Of a stretch of 64,000 nucleotides of DNA, positions 1 through 8,261 are shown in pieces (within the stretch, counting starts at the first letter, position 1; the number at the start of each line of letters is the position of its first letter). A model generated the notes under the pieces. That model did no database searches. It had not been told where the DNA came from and saw only the letters and a program-made list of their open reading frames with translations. The translations under genes were made by a program, and so were the position numbers. The stretch is from assembly GCA_910588955.1 (NCBI GenBank), contig CAJURQ010000001.1, forward strand, positions 186,001 through 250,000. Direction: 5' to 3'. Source of the stretch: an uncultured Lachnospiraceae bacterium (lineage in GTDB: Bacteria; Bacillota; Clostridia; Lachnospirales; Lachnospiraceae).

Positions 1-48
1 CAAGAAATCACCTCATGTTAAGAATATTTCGCATGGAATGACAGTTTT

Positions 49-76
49 TTGTCAATAAGATTATCTATGTTATTAT
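49..76 (+). promoter_or_regulatory. possible promoter upstream of ruvB
   Basis: TTGTCA at 49-54 and TATTAT at 71-76 are separated by 16 bases, which fits a sigma-A promoter. A better -10 (TATAAT, 79-84) has no -35 at a proper distance. ruvA would normally precede ruvB, but no ruvA reading frame is visible in the first 200 bases, so a promoter here makes sense. Weak evidence overall. Confidence 0.35.
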
Positions 77-181
77 CTTATAATGAATCGGGAGACTTGG
101 CAAGGGAAGAGTGAAAAATTGAGAAACCGGCGCACGGCTTGCGAAGCGGGGGCAGAAATGCTATGATTAGCGGGAAAAGGA

Positions 182-200
182 GTCACAGCCGGGCTGTGAC
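182..200 (+). promoter_or_regulatory. hairpin just before the ruvB ribosome binding site
   Basis: Two perfect complementary 9-base arms (182-190 and 192-200) form a tight hairpin that ends two bases before the GGAGG at 203-207. It could slow ribosome loading on ruvB or be a stabilising 5' structure. It has no T-run, so it is not an intrinsic terminator. Confidence 0.45.
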
Positions 201-212
201 ATGGAGGGAAAG

Positions 213-1211
213 ATGTCTGGCAGAATGATTGAGACAAATCTCATAGAGGAAGATATCAAGATAGAGGGCTCGCTGCGCCCGCAGAGCCTTGTTGACTATA
301 TTGGTCAGGAAAAGGTGAAGGACAATCTCAAGATTTACATCGAGGCGGCGAAGCAGAGGGGGGATGCGTTGGACCACGTGCTGTTTTACGGTCCGCCCGG
401 GCTTGGAAAGACGACCCTTGCGGGCATTATCGCGAACGAGATGGGCGTACATATGAAGGTCACGAGCGGTCCGGCGATCGAGAAACCGGGGGAGATGGCG
501 GCGATTCTCAACAATTTGCAGGAGGGCGATCTGCTCTTTGTGGACGAGATTCATAGATTAAACCGGCAGGTGGAGGAAGTGTTGTATCCCGCTATGGAGG
601 ATTATGCCATTGATATTATGATTGGCAAGGGACCGACGGCGCGCTCTATCCGTCTGGATCTGCCCCATTTTACGCTGGTGGGGGCGACGACCCGGGCGGG
701 TCTTCTGACCGCGCCGCTCAGAGATCGCTTCGGCATGATTCACAGGCTGGAGTTTTACACGGTGAAGGAGCTTACGGTCATCATCAGACAGTCGGCGAAA
801 AAGCTCGGCGTGGAGATCGATGAGAAGGGAGCCGTGGAGCTGGCGAGAAGGAGCCGGGGGACGCCGCGCCTTGCAAACCGCATTCTGAAACGGGTGAGGG
901 ATTTCGCGCAGGTAAAGTATGACGGCGCGATCACGGAGGAAGTGGCGAAGGTGGCGCTCGACCTGATGGATGTGGACAAGATGGGGCTGGATCATGTGGA
1001 CAGAAACATTCTCATGACCATGATGGAGAAGTTTAAGGGTGGTCCGGTGGGGCTTGACACGCTGGCGGCGGCGATCGGCGAGGACGCCGGGACGATAGAG
1101 GATGTGTACGAGCCTTATCTGATCCAGAACGGTTTCCTTAACCGCACGCCGCGGGGAAGGATGGTCACGGATCTGGCATATCGGCATTTCGGACTTGAAA
1201 TTCCGTCCTAA
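213..1211 (+). CDS. ruvB: Holliday junction branch migration ATPase RuvB
   Basis: RuvB is the hexameric AAA+ motor that, with RuvA, drives branch migration of Holliday junctions in recombination repair. The 332-residue product has Walker A GPPGLGKTT, Walker B LFVDEIHRL, sensor 1 GATTRAG, and the C-terminal winged-helix region with the family's RTPRGR segment. Length is normal. An in-frame ATG lies at 201, but GGAGGG at 203-208 is placed for the ATG at 213, so 213 is chosen. ruvA is not seen immediately upstream, unlike many bacteria where ruvAB are adjacent. Its last codons contain the -35 element of the zapA promoter. Confidence 0.97.
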   Translation: MSGRMIETNLIEEDIKIEGSLRPQSLVDYIGQEKVKDNLKIYIEAAKQRGDALDHVLFYGPPGLGKTTLAGIIANEMGVHMKVTSGPAIEKPGEMAAILNNLQEGDLLFVDEIHRLNRQVEEVLYPAMEDYAIDIMIGKGPTARSIRLDLPHFTLVGATTRAGLLTAPLRDRFGMIHRLEFYTVKELTVIIRQSAKKLGVEIDEKGAVELARRSRGTPRLANRILKRVRDFAQVKYDGAITEEVAKVALDLMDVDKMGLDHVDRNILMTMMEKFKGGPVGLDTLAAAIGEDAGTIEDVYEPYLIQNGFLNRTPRGRMVTDLAYRHFGLEIPS

Positions 1212-1223
1212 GACAGCTATAAT
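1195..1223 (+). promoter_or_regulatory. sigma-A-type promoter for zapA
   Basis: TTGAAA (1195-1200), exactly 17 bases, then TATAAT (1218-1223). The -35 lies inside the end of ruvB and the -10 just after its stop codon. With the terminator at 1731 this makes zapA a likely single-gene transcript with an 70-odd base leader. Confidence 0.7.
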
Positions 1224-1302
1224 AGGAGTGATAGTATAGGTACAGTGTGACTATAGAGTCGGAGGCTGAATAGTTACGGTACAGCGATGGAGGGGCGCTC
1301 CT

Positions 1303-1716
1303 ATGTCAACAAAAACAGATACAGAAGTAATTATCGCCGGCAAGGTTTTCACGCTGAGCGGTTATGAGAGTGAGGAGTACCTGCAGAGGGTTGCGTCCTA
1401 CATAAACAATAAAATAGCCGAGTATAACAAGATTGACAGTTTCAGACGGCAGCCGATGGACACCCAGAACGTGCTGCTGCAGCTCAATATCGCGGATGAT
1501 TATTTTAAGGCGAAAAAGCAGATCGGTATTCTGGAAGAGGATTTGAAGAGCAAGAACGACGAAGTGTATGCGCTGAAACATGATTTGATCGCGGCGCAGA
1601 TGAAGCTGGAAAATACGGAGAAAAACGTGAAGAGCCTTCAGCGGGAGGCGACCGAAAATGCGAAGCAGATTGTGCGCATGGAGACGGAGCTAAAAGAGCG
1701 CAAAGGGAAACAATAG
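1303..1716 (+). CDS. zapA: cell division protein ZapA
   Basis: ZapA binds FtsZ and bundles its filaments at the Z-ring in the cytoplasm. The 137-residue product starts with the typical ZapA N-terminal domain (beta segments followed by EEYLQRVASYINNKI) and continues into a long coiled-coil helix rich in Lys and Glu, from about residue 60 to the end. This is somewhat longer than the roughly 85-110 residues of many ZapA proteins because of the extended coil. GGAGGGG lies a good distance before the ATG. It has its own promoter and is closed by an intrinsic terminator, and neighbours a U32 peptidase gene. Confidence 0.9.
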   Translation: MSTKTDTEVIIAGKVFTLSGYESEEYLQRVASYINNKIAEYNKIDSFRRQPMDTQNVLLQLNIADDYFKAKKQIGILEEDLKSKNDEVYALKHDLIAAQMKLENTEKNVKSLQREATENAKQIVRMETELKERKGKQ

Positions 1717-1730
1717 AGCGATAACATTAT

Positions 1731-1758
1731 GGAGCAGACACAGAGTTCTGCTCCTTTT
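1731..1758 (+). terminator. intrinsic terminator after zapA
   Basis: Arms GGAGCAGA (1731-1738) and TCTGCTCC (1747-1754) with an 8-base loop are followed by TTTT. The hairpin sits 15 bases after the zapA stop. It also shows that an upstream ATG at 1729, in frame with the U32 gene, cannot be a sensible start. Confidence 0.8.
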
Positions 1759-1803
1759 ATGCGCAGACCCGCATTATGGATGTTTAGAAATCGGGGTAAG
1801 GGA

Positions 1804-4017
1804 ATGGGAGAACGAGTGGAGCTGCTCGCTCCGGCAGGGAACTACGACGCCTTTCTGGGTGCGGTAAATGCCGGTGCGGATGCGGTATATCTGGGCGGAC
1901 AGCAGTTTGGCGCCCGTGCTTTCGCGGATAATTTCACGCAAGAGGAGATTGTCCGTGCGCTTCGCGTCGCCCATTTTTACGGGAAAAAGGTTTACCTCAC
2001 GGTAAACACGCTGTTGAAGGAGCGTGAGACGGCGTCCCTCGGGGCGTACCTGTCGCCCTTTTGCGAGGCAGGTTTAGACGGCGTGATTGTGCAGGATTTC
2101 GGAGTGCTTTGTTATATCAGGGATCACTTTCCGGGGCTGCCTTTGCATGTGAGCACCCAGATGACGGTGACGGGCGCGCGCGGGGCGGCGTATTTAAAGG
2201 AACAAGGGGCGGTTCGTATTGTGCCGGCAAGAGAGCTTTCGCTGGAGGAAGTGAAAAAAATCCGGGAGGAGGCTGGCGTGGAGGTGGAGTGCTTCATCCA
2301 CGGCGCCATGTGTTACTGTTATTCGGGACAATGCCTGTTTAGCAGCATTTTGGGCAGCAGGAGCGGAAACCGGGGGCGGTGCGCCCAGCCGTGCAGACTG
2401 CCTTATGAGATTTATGACGGGAAAAAGCGGCTTTCCGGGAGCAATTACCCTTTAAGCCTGAAGGATATGTGTACCATAGAGTATCTGCCTGCGCTTTTGG
2501 CGGCGGGAATCAACTCGTTTAAGATCGAGGGGCGGATGAAGCGTCCGGAGTACGCGGCGGGTGTAACGGCGGTGTACCGCAAATACATTGACCTCTATTA
2601 CAGAGAAGGAGAAGATGGTTACCAGGTAGAGCCGGAGGACATGGACAGGCTTCGCAGGCTCTATATCCGCAGCGAGATCCAGACGGGCTACTACGAGCGT
2701 CACAACGGGCGGGAGATGATTACACTGGAAAAGCCCGGCTACGAGAGGTGTGATGAAACGCTGCTTGCCAAAATACGGGAGACGTATCTTAGGGAGCCGG
2801 AGAAAATGCCGGTGCAGATGCAGGCGGTCGTGAAGGCGGGGGAGCCTCTGCGCCTGCGGATTGGAGATATTGAGGTCACGGGAGACGAGGTTCAGACCGC
2901 GAAAAACGCGCCGCTGTCCGAGGAGGAGGTCAGAAAGCGGCTCTGCAAGACTGGGGACAGCCTTCTTATGGTGACAGACTGTGAGATTGATATGGAGGGG
3001 GCGTGCTTCATCCCTGTGCGGGCGTTGAACGAGCTGCGGCGGGAGGCTGTGGAGAAGTTTGAGGCGGCTGTGGCGGCAGACGCAGTGCCAGAAAAGTCTG
3101 CGATAAATAAGTGCGTTTTGGAACAGTCTGGCGGCGAAGAGCAGGTTATGGGAAAACCTGCTGTGGATGTGGCGGTCAGCACCCTCGAACAACTGCGCGC
3201 CGTTCTTGCATGGGGCGGCTGCAGGAGGATCTATATAGACAGCGACCTGTTTTCCAAGTCCTATGAGGAAATTATGGAGACAGCCGGTGCGGCGGCAGAA
3301 AAGACCACCGCCGGGGCGGAGCCGGTCTTTTATCTGGCGCTTCCCTATATTCTGCGGGAGCGGGACGAGGTTTACCTGCGGCGGCTGACGGAAAAACTGG
3401 AACAGACGGGGGCGTTTGTGCGGGGATTCCTTGTCCGCAGTCTGGAAGGGCTTGGCTGGGTGCTGGGAGTATGCCGGGGACAGGAGGAGTCCTTGAGGCA
3501 GAGCGGCGCGGCATATGAGATCGTGCCGGATGCAGGTCTTTACTGCTTTAATTCGGATGCCCTGCGTTTTTTCCGGGATTTTTCGAAGGAGATTACCCTT
3601 CCCTATGAATTAAATGCGGGGGAGGCGGCGCATCTTATACGGGCGGCGAGAGAGAGGGGCATGCGCGCCACGCTGCCTGTCTACAGCCGCATTCCCATGA
3701 TGATTACGGCAAACTGTCTGAAAAAGACGGCGGGACAATGCAACGCGAAAGAGGGGGAAAAACGGCAGTTTGCACTGAAAGACCGTCTGGGGAACACATT
3801 TCCGGTGGAGATAAACTGCGATCACTGTTATAATATCATATATAACTGTGTTCCCTACTCCCTGCACAGCGCGAAAAAGGAGCGGGAGAGAATTGCGGCG
3901 GACGCGCTTCGCTATGATTTTACCACGGAGGACGGGGCGCAGTGCGCAAAGATTTTGGAGGGGGATTTTCCCTTCAAAGACTATACGACAGGACATTGTA
4001 AGAGAGGCATACAATAA
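1804..4017 (+). CDS. U32 family peptidase-like protein (RlhA/TrhP family, with DUF3656-like C-terminus)
   Basis: Members of this family include E. coli RlhA and TrhP, which are needed for hydroxylation of 23S rRNA and of tRNA uridine rather than for proteolysis. The product (737 residues from 1804) begins ERVELLAPAGNYDAF, has the TIM-barrel-like core, and carries the U32 signature with its Cys residues around ECFIHGAMCYCYSGQC and GRCAQPCRLPY. A long C-terminal half (from about residue 350) resembles the DUF3656 region of the larger RlhA-type members, and further Cys residues occur near the end (NCDHCYN). The longer frame from 1729 runs through the zapA terminator, so 1804 is preferred; 1780 is also possible. 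Substrate RNA is inferred from family only. Confidence 0.85.
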   Translation: MGERVELLAPAGNYDAFLGAVNAGADAVYLGGQQFGARAFADNFTQEEIVRALRVAHFYGKKVYLTVNTLLKERETASLGAYLSPFCEAGLDGVIVQDFGVLCYIRDHFPGLPLHVSTQMTVTGARGAAYLKEQGAVRIVPARELSLEEVKKIREEAGVEVECFIHGAMCYCYSGQCLFSSILGSRSGNRGRCAQPCRLPYEIYDGKKRLSGSNYPLSLKDMCTIEYLPALLAAGINSFKIEGRMKRPEYAAGVTAVYRKYIDLYYREGEDGYQVEPEDMDRLRRLYIRSEIQTGYYERHNGREMITLEKPGYERCDETLLAKIRETYLREPEKMPVQMQAVVKAGEPLRLRIGDIEVTGDEVQTAKNAPLSEEEVRKRLCKTGDSLLMVTDCEIDMEGACFIPVRALNELRREAVEKFEAAVAADAVPEKSAINKCVLEQSGGEEQVMGKPAVDVAVSTLEQLRAVLAWGGCRRIYIDSDLFSKSYEEIMETAGAAAEKTTAGAEPVFYLALPYILRERDEVYLRRLTEKLEQTGAFVRGFLVRSLEGLGWVLGVCRGQEESLRQSGAAYEIVPDAGLYCFNSDALRFFRDFSKEITLPYELNAGEAAHLIRAARERGMRATLPVYSRIPMMITANCLKKTAGQCNAKEGEKRQFALKDRLGNTFPVEINCDHCYNIIYNCVPYSLHSAKKERERIAADALRYDFTTEDGAQCAKILEGDFPFKDYTTGHCKRGIQ

Positions 4018-4019
4018 TT

Positions 4020-5420
4020 ATGGAGCTGTATATCACAGAGCTTTCCAAATATTTTATCACGTTGTTTATCGCCTGTTATACGCTGGAATGCTTTCTGGTG
4101 TTTCGGTTTCAGGATGAGGAACGGCGAAAAGCCGGGTATTTCCGCCAGAACATTTGGATGTTTCTGGTGCATTTTTCGTGTTTTCTCGTGATCTGCTTTG
4201 AGACGGGGAAGATCGAGTACCTGCTCTTTTACGTGCTGCAGCAGATTTTGTTGTTCTCCACGGTCATGCTGTTCCGCATGATCTATCCGAAGGGGAATCT
4301 TCTGATTATCAACAATATGTGTATGCTCCTCAGCATCGGTTTTGTGATTCTCACAAGGCTGTCCTATGAGCGGGCGATCAAGCAGTTTTTTATCGTGACG
4401 GCGTCCATCATCATCGGTATGGCGGTTCCCTTCTTTATACGGAATCTGAAATTTCTAAAGAGCCTGACGTGGGTTTACGCGGGCGTGGGTATTGCGGCGC
4501 TTGGCGTCGTGCTGATTCTCGGCTCCGTCACCTACGGGTCGAAGATTTCCTACTCGGTGGGGGGTGTGACCTTCCAGCCCTCGGAGTTTGTGAAGATTGT
4601 CTTCGTCTTTTTCGTTGCAAGCGCTTTCAGTGAGACGTGGGATTTCCTGCGGGTGGCGGTGACGGCGGTGCTGGCGGGCGCCCACGTATTGATTTTGGTG
4701 GCGTCTAAAGACTTGGGGAGCGCGCTGATCTTCTTTGTTGTGTACGTATTTATGGTGTTTATCGCCACAGGCAGATGGATTTATCTGTTTCTGGGGGTGG
4801 CAGGCGGTGCGGGTGCGGCAGTTGTCGCCTTTCAGATGTTCACCCATGTGCAGGTGCGCGTACAGGCGTGGCAGGATCCGTTCAGCTGCATCGACGACGC
4901 GGGGTTCCAGATTACCCAGTCCCTGTTTGGCATCAGCAGCGGCGGGTGGTTCGGTCTGGGGCTTTTCCGGGGAAATCCCACGTCGATTCCGCTGGTGGAG
5001 GCGGACTTTGTCTTCTCTGCGGTGGCGGAGGAGCTGGGCATTCTCTTTTCCATGTGCCTGATACTGATCTGCATCAGCAGTTTTATCATGTGCATGAATA
5101 TTGCCCTAAAGCTTCAGGACAGGTTTTACAGACTGATCGCCTTCGGGCTGGGCGTCACCTATATTTTTCAGGTGTTCCTGACCATTGGCGGGGGAACCAA
5201 GTTTATCCCCATGACGGGTGTGACGCTGCCCTTTATCAGTTACGGGGGCAGTTCGGTATTGACTACATTGGTCATGTTCTTTATTATAGAAGGGCTTTAT
5301 ATTATCAGACGGGACGAAGGAGACAGACGTGCCAAGAACAGAAAACGAAAGAACAGAAAGAAGAGAGAGCGAAGAGCGGGAGACGAACCGCAGGATCGGG
5401 AAGACGAGGAAGAAGCGTAA
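4020..5420 (+). CDS. FtsW/RodA/SpoVE family (SEDS) peptidoglycan glycosyltransferase with N-terminal membrane extension
   Basis: SEDS proteins polymerise glycan strands from lipid II and work with a class B PBP. The 466-residue membrane protein carries the family landmarks: QPSEFVKI, the catalytic Asp in SKDLGSAL, PLVEADFVFSAVAEELG and TGVTLPFISYGGSS. About 140 residues with roughly four extra membrane helices precede the usual SEDS core, as in the larger FtsW-like proteins that sit next to PbpA-type PBPs. The C-terminal 30 residues are a highly charged Lys/Arg then Asp/Glu tail. It starts 2 bases after the U32 stop, and its 3' end overlaps the next gene by 92 bases, so the two are very likely co-translated. 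Whether it acts in division, elongation or sporulation cannot be told; a separate RodA is at 33.6 kb. Confidence 0.88.
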   Translation: MELYITELSKYFITLFIACYTLECFLVFRFQDEERRKAGYFRQNIWMFLVHFSCFLVICFETGKIEYLLFYVLQQILLFSTVMLFRMIYPKGNLLIINNMCMLLSIGFVILTRLSYERAIKQFFIVTASIIIGMAVPFFIRNLKFLKSLTWVYAGVGIAALGVVLILGSVTYGSKISYSVGGVTFQPSEFVKIVFVFFVASAFSETWDFLRVAVTAVLAGAHVLILVASKDLGSALIFFVVYVFMVFIATGRWIYLFLGVAGGAGAAVVAFQMFTHVQVRVQAWQDPFSCIDDAGFQITQSLFGISSGGWFGLGLFRGNPTSIPLVEADFVFSAVAEELGILFSMCLILICISSFIMCMNIALKLQDRFYRLIAFGLGVTYIFQVFLTIGGGTKFIPMTGVTLPFISYGGSSVLTTLVMFFIIEGLYIIRRDEGDRRAKNRKRKNRKKRERRAGDEPQDREDEEEA

Positions 5421-6816
5421 CCGGCAGATTATGACGGTCACATGGTTCTTCGTGGGGCTGTTTTTCGTGATGATGGGCTATACGTGCCACTATGCGGTTA
5501 CGCACAGGCAGACGCTGATGAACAACAGCTACAACACGAGACAGGAGATTCTGGTTGCACAGAACAGCCGGGGCACGATTTACGCGGCGGGCGGGCAGAT
5601 TCTGGCGGAGACGGCGACGGATGCGGAGGGGGAGGAAGTCAGGGTATACCCTTACGCCAATATGTTTTCCCACGCGGTGGGCTATGCCTCCAACGGCAGG
5701 TATGGGATAGAGGCGCAGGCGAATTATTACCTGATCAACTCAAACACCAGACTTTCCGAGAAGGTGGCGAACGACGTGGCGGGGAAAAAGTATCCGGGAG
5801 ACAATGTGATCACTACGCTGGACGTGGATTTACAGCAGATCGCCTATGATTCTCTCGGCATTTACAGCGGGGCTGTGATCGTGTCCGAGCCATCCACGGG
5901 GCGGATTCTCGCCATGGTGTCGAAGCCGGACTTTGATCCGAATGAGATCGACGCGATCTGGGACGGGCTGATCGCTGACAAGGAGAGCAGCGTCCTGTTA
6001 AACAGGGTGACGCAGGGGCTGTACCCGCCCGGCTCCACCTTTAAGATCGTGACGGCGCTGGAATATATCAGGGAGAATGTTGACTCGTATAGTCAGTTTG
6101 GATTCCAGTGCGGCGGCAGCTTCACCCACGGGGAGGAAAAAATTAACTGTTATCATGGCACGGTGCACGGGAGCGAAGATTTCTCCAAGGCTTTCGCGAA
6201 ATCATGCAATTCCGCCTTTGCCAGTATCGGGCTATCCCTCGACAGGGAGAAATTCGGCGACACGCTGAATGACCTGTTGTTTAACAAGGAGCTGAAAGTG
6301 GATTTTGCCTATAACCAGAGCAAGCTTGTCATCGACGCGGACACAACCGACGCGGACGTGATGCAGGCGGCGATCGGGCAGGGCACCACGCAGATGACGC
6401 CTTTAGAGCTTAACATGATTACCTGCGCTATCGCTAACGGCGGCACGCTGATGAAGCCCTATCTTTTAGAGCGGGTGGAGACGAGTGAAAAGACGCTGGT
6501 AAAACAGTTTTCTCCGGACTCCTACAAACGGCTTATGAGCGAGGAGGAGGCGAAGATCATGACGGGGCTGATGGAGGAAGTGGTGAAGAGCGGCACGGGC
6601 ACGAAGCTTTCCGGTCTCTCCTACACGGCGGCAGGAAAGACCGGGTCCGCGGAATACAATCAGGTTAAGACTGATTCCCACGCATGGTTTACGGGATTCG
6701 CTCCGGTGGAGGATCCGCAGGTGTGTGTGACGATCATCATAGAGGGGGCGGGCAGCGGCGGAGACTATGCCGTGCCCATCGCAAAGCGGATTCTGGACAC
6801 CTGTTTTGAAGACTAA
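5329..6816 (+). CDS. class B penicillin-binding protein (PbpA/FtsI-like transpeptidase)
   Basis: This cross-links peptidoglycan stems outside the membrane and is the presumed partner of the SEDS protein just upstream. The 495-residue product has a charged cytoplasmic N-terminus (1-33), one membrane anchor (about 36-56), a short dimerisation region and a transpeptidase domain with the serine motif GSTFK near residue 235, SCN near 292 and KTGS near 437. It lacks PASTA domains. The GTG start at 5329 is supported by AAGGAG a few bases upstream; this start lies within the preceding gene. An ATG at 5431 would remove the charged tail. The short size resembles mycobacterial PbpA rather than PBP2x. 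Its stop codon overlaps that of the convergent HD-GYP gene by four bases. Confidence 0.88.
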   Translation: MPRTENERTERRESEERETNRRIGKTRKKRNRQIMTVTWFFVGLFFVMMGYTCHYAVTHRQTLMNNSYNTRQEILVAQNSRGTIYAAGGQILAETATDAEGEEVRVYPYANMFSHAVGYASNGRYGIEAQANYYLINSNTRLSEKVANDVAGKKYPGDNVITTLDVDLQQIAYDSLGIYSGAVIVSEPSTGRILAMVSKPDFDPNEIDAIWDGLIADKESSVLLNRVTQGLYPPGSTFKIVTALEYIRENVDSYSQFGFQCGGSFTHGEEKINCYHGTVHGSEDFSKAFAKSCNSAFASIGLSLDREKFGDTLNDLLFNKELKVDFAYNQSKLVIDADTTDADVMQAAIGQGTTQMTPLELNMITCAIANGGTLMKPYLLERVETSEKTLVKQFSPDSYKRLMSEEEAKIMTGLMEEVVKSGTGTKLSGLSYTAAGKTGSAEYNQVKTDSHAWFTGFAPVEDPQVCVTIIIEGAGSGGDYAVPIAKRILDTCFED

Positions 6817-7877
6817 AAGATGGCAACGATAGACAGCTCCGGGTTGGAGGAGAGGTCGATTGTGCTGCCGTCCTCCCGCTTTAAGAGAGGTCTTGACAGA
6901 TGGTTCTTGTTGATGATACTCGATACCCTCGCCTCCTCGTCGTTGCTTAGGCGCACCATAAAGCCGAGCTGGGTCGCCGCTATGTGGTAGAGAATGGGCT
7001 GCAGGATGGCTTTGTCGTATTTCTCATAGCCTTCTTTCTCAAAGTTCGCAATGACTTGGAACGGGTTGAGGGGCTGCCTGTAGGTGCGGGCGGAGGTCAT
7101 CGCCTCATAGGCGTCTATGATGGCAATATACTTGGCAAAAATGTTGATCTTATCGCCCTTCAGCTTGGAGGGGTAGCCGGAGCCGTCGCAGCGCTCATGG
7201 TGCTGCAGCGTAGCTTTGATGATGGGATCACTGATTTCGGGCTGATCCTTTAACAGTTCAAAGCCGAGCATGGTGTGGGTTTTCAGTTTGGTGTATTCCA
7301 GATCGGTCAGTTTCTCGGATTTCCAGAGAAGATCCTGCGGAAGTTTTAATTTTCCGATATCGTAGAAGAAACCGCACTGGACAAGGAGCAGCATATCCTC
7401 CTGAGACAATTCCCACCAGGTGCCGAAAACGCCAGCGAGCAGGGCGGAATTGAGGCAGTGGGCGTGGGTCATGGTATCTTCCCGCGGCAGCATGTTGTAC
7501 AGGAAGTCGAGAAGCGCTTCCCCGGTTTTTGCGCATGCCGTGATTTTCAGATAAATATCCTGAAGCTGGCTCGTGCTTTTCCAGACACCGCTCTCGACGA
7601 AGCGGTTCATCAGCTTGGAGTAGATCGGCATACAGTTGTTGTAAGTGAGTTGGAAAGTCTGAAATTCCCGGCTCAGACGCACTTTTTCAAAGTGAGTGGT
7701 GGCGAAGTCGATCTCCTCCTTGACGGGAACACAGATAATGGAGTGACGCTCCAGCTTTTTGATGACCTTTGCGTCCACGGTGGTGTCCCTCGGGACAACC
7801 AGTTCATTTTGATAGTTGTAGATATCCTCGCCGATAATCATGCCGTTTTCCAGCGCCATACGTGCTACATCTCTCAT
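6813..7877 (-). CDS. HD-GYP domain protein with altered HD motif
   Basis: HD-GYP domains are usually cyclic-di-GMP phosphodiesterases. The product (354 residues) has an N-terminal region of about 130 residues without a recognised domain, then an HD-GYP domain with KTHTMLGFELL, LQHHERCDGSGYP and IAIIDAYEAMTSARTYR. The HD motif itself reads FFYDIGKLKLP, so the metal-binding His is replaced by Tyr (about residue 172) next to the intact Asp. This may alter or abolish hydrolysis and leave a binding role. The start at 7877 follows GGAGGT at a good distance; the reading frame stays open upstream through the promoter, so longer versions are artefacts. It converges with the PBP gene with no terminator between them. 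Confidence 0.85.
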   Translation of the reverse strand: MRDVARMALENGMIIGEDIYNYQNELVVPRDTTVDAKVIKKLERHSIICVPVKEEIDFATTHFEKVRLSREFQTFQLTYNNCMPIYSKLMNRFVESGVWKSTSQLQDIYLKITACAKTGEALLDFLYNMLPREDTMTHAHCLNSALLAGVFGTWWELSQEDMLLLVQCGFFYDIGKLKLPQDLLWKSEKLTDLEYTKLKTHTMLGFELLKDQPEISDPIIKATLQHHERCDGSGYPSKLKGDKINIFAKYIAIIDAYEAMTSARTYRQPLNPFQVIANFEKEGYEKYDKAILQPILYHIAATQLGFMVRLSNDEEARVSSIINKNHLSRPLLKREDGSTIDLSSNPELSIVAIF

Positions 7878-7980
7878 AAGAAACCTCCGTTTCTGCGGGG
7901 CGTGGCTGCACATAATAAGCGGGACGCGCCCCCATATGTAGTGGTAACATAATTTAGTTTTGATAATAATTTTCATATTT

Positions 7981-8008
7981 AGTATAAAACTTCTGTATGA
8001 GAAGTCAA
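7981..8008 (-). promoter_or_regulatory. promoter for the HD-GYP gene
   Basis: On the minus strand TTGACT (8008-8003), 16 bases, then TATACT (7986-7981). The predicted leader is about 95 bases and includes a GC-rich imperfect hairpin (about 7895-7935) before the ribosome binding site. Confidence 0.65.
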
Positions 8009-8031
8009 TCATTTCCTGCCGTATTTTGGGT

Positions 8032-8068
8032 AAAACGGTACAGATTGTACTAAAAACGGTATAGATTG
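8032..8068. repeat. two direct repeats, 16 bases, 21-base period
   Basis: AAAACGGTACAGATTG (8032-8047) and AAAACGGTATAGATTG (8053-8068) differ at one base. The 21-base period equals two helical turns. They lie between the HD-GYP promoter and the next small gene and could be a regulator binding site for either. Confidence 0.5.
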
Positions 8069-8087
8069 CAAAGGACGGGTGAAAAAC

Positions 8088-8261
8088 ATGAGTATTTGCG
8101 ATACTTGCAGCAATTATCAGTACGACGAGGACTACGAGTACTATGTGTGCATGATAGATCTGGACGAGGATGATATGAGCCAGTTTCTGCGCGGCGGCAG
8201 CTTTGAGTGCACCTTTTACCAGCGTGACGACGAGTACGCGGTGGTGAGAAAGCAGATGTAG
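8088..8261 (+). CDS. small acidic Cys protein, function unknown
   Basis: A 57-residue protein with a CDTC pair near the start and two further Cys residues (about positions 20 and 44), so a small metal-binding fold is possible. It is rich in Asp, Glu and Tyr. Small proteins of this look occur in Lachnospiraceae, but I do not recognise a function. ATG at 8088 is preferred over the GTG at 8079 because AAGGAC at 8071 would be too close to the GTG. It is flanked upstream by the direct repeats at 8032-8068 and has no close downstream partner. Confidence 0.6.
   Translation: MSICDTCSNYQYDEDYEYYVCMIDLDEDDMSQFLRGGSFECTFYQRDDEYAVVRKQM

Noticed and set aside
79..84. TATAAT as -10 paired with TTGTCA at 49
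   Set aside because: Spacing of 24 bases is too long for a sigma-A promoter; the TATTAT at 71 fits better.
1729..1803. Upstream start for the U32 gene
   Set aside because: The segment contains the zapA terminator hairpin and adds residues foreign to the family.
2452..3192. Long minus-strand open frame of 246 codons
   Set aside because: It is fully antisense to the U32 gene, is rich in Arg, His and Leu as expected of a shadow frame in G+C-leaning DNA, and matches no family.
4775..5434. Open + strand frame of 219 codons inside the SEDS gene
   Set aside because: Gly/Arg/His-rich product in another frame of a clear membrane protein gene; a shadow.
7878..7980. Possible c-di-GMP riboswitch in the HD-GYP leader
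   Set aside because: A GC-rich hairpin is present but I cannot recognise the conserved core of either c-di-GMP riboswitch class.
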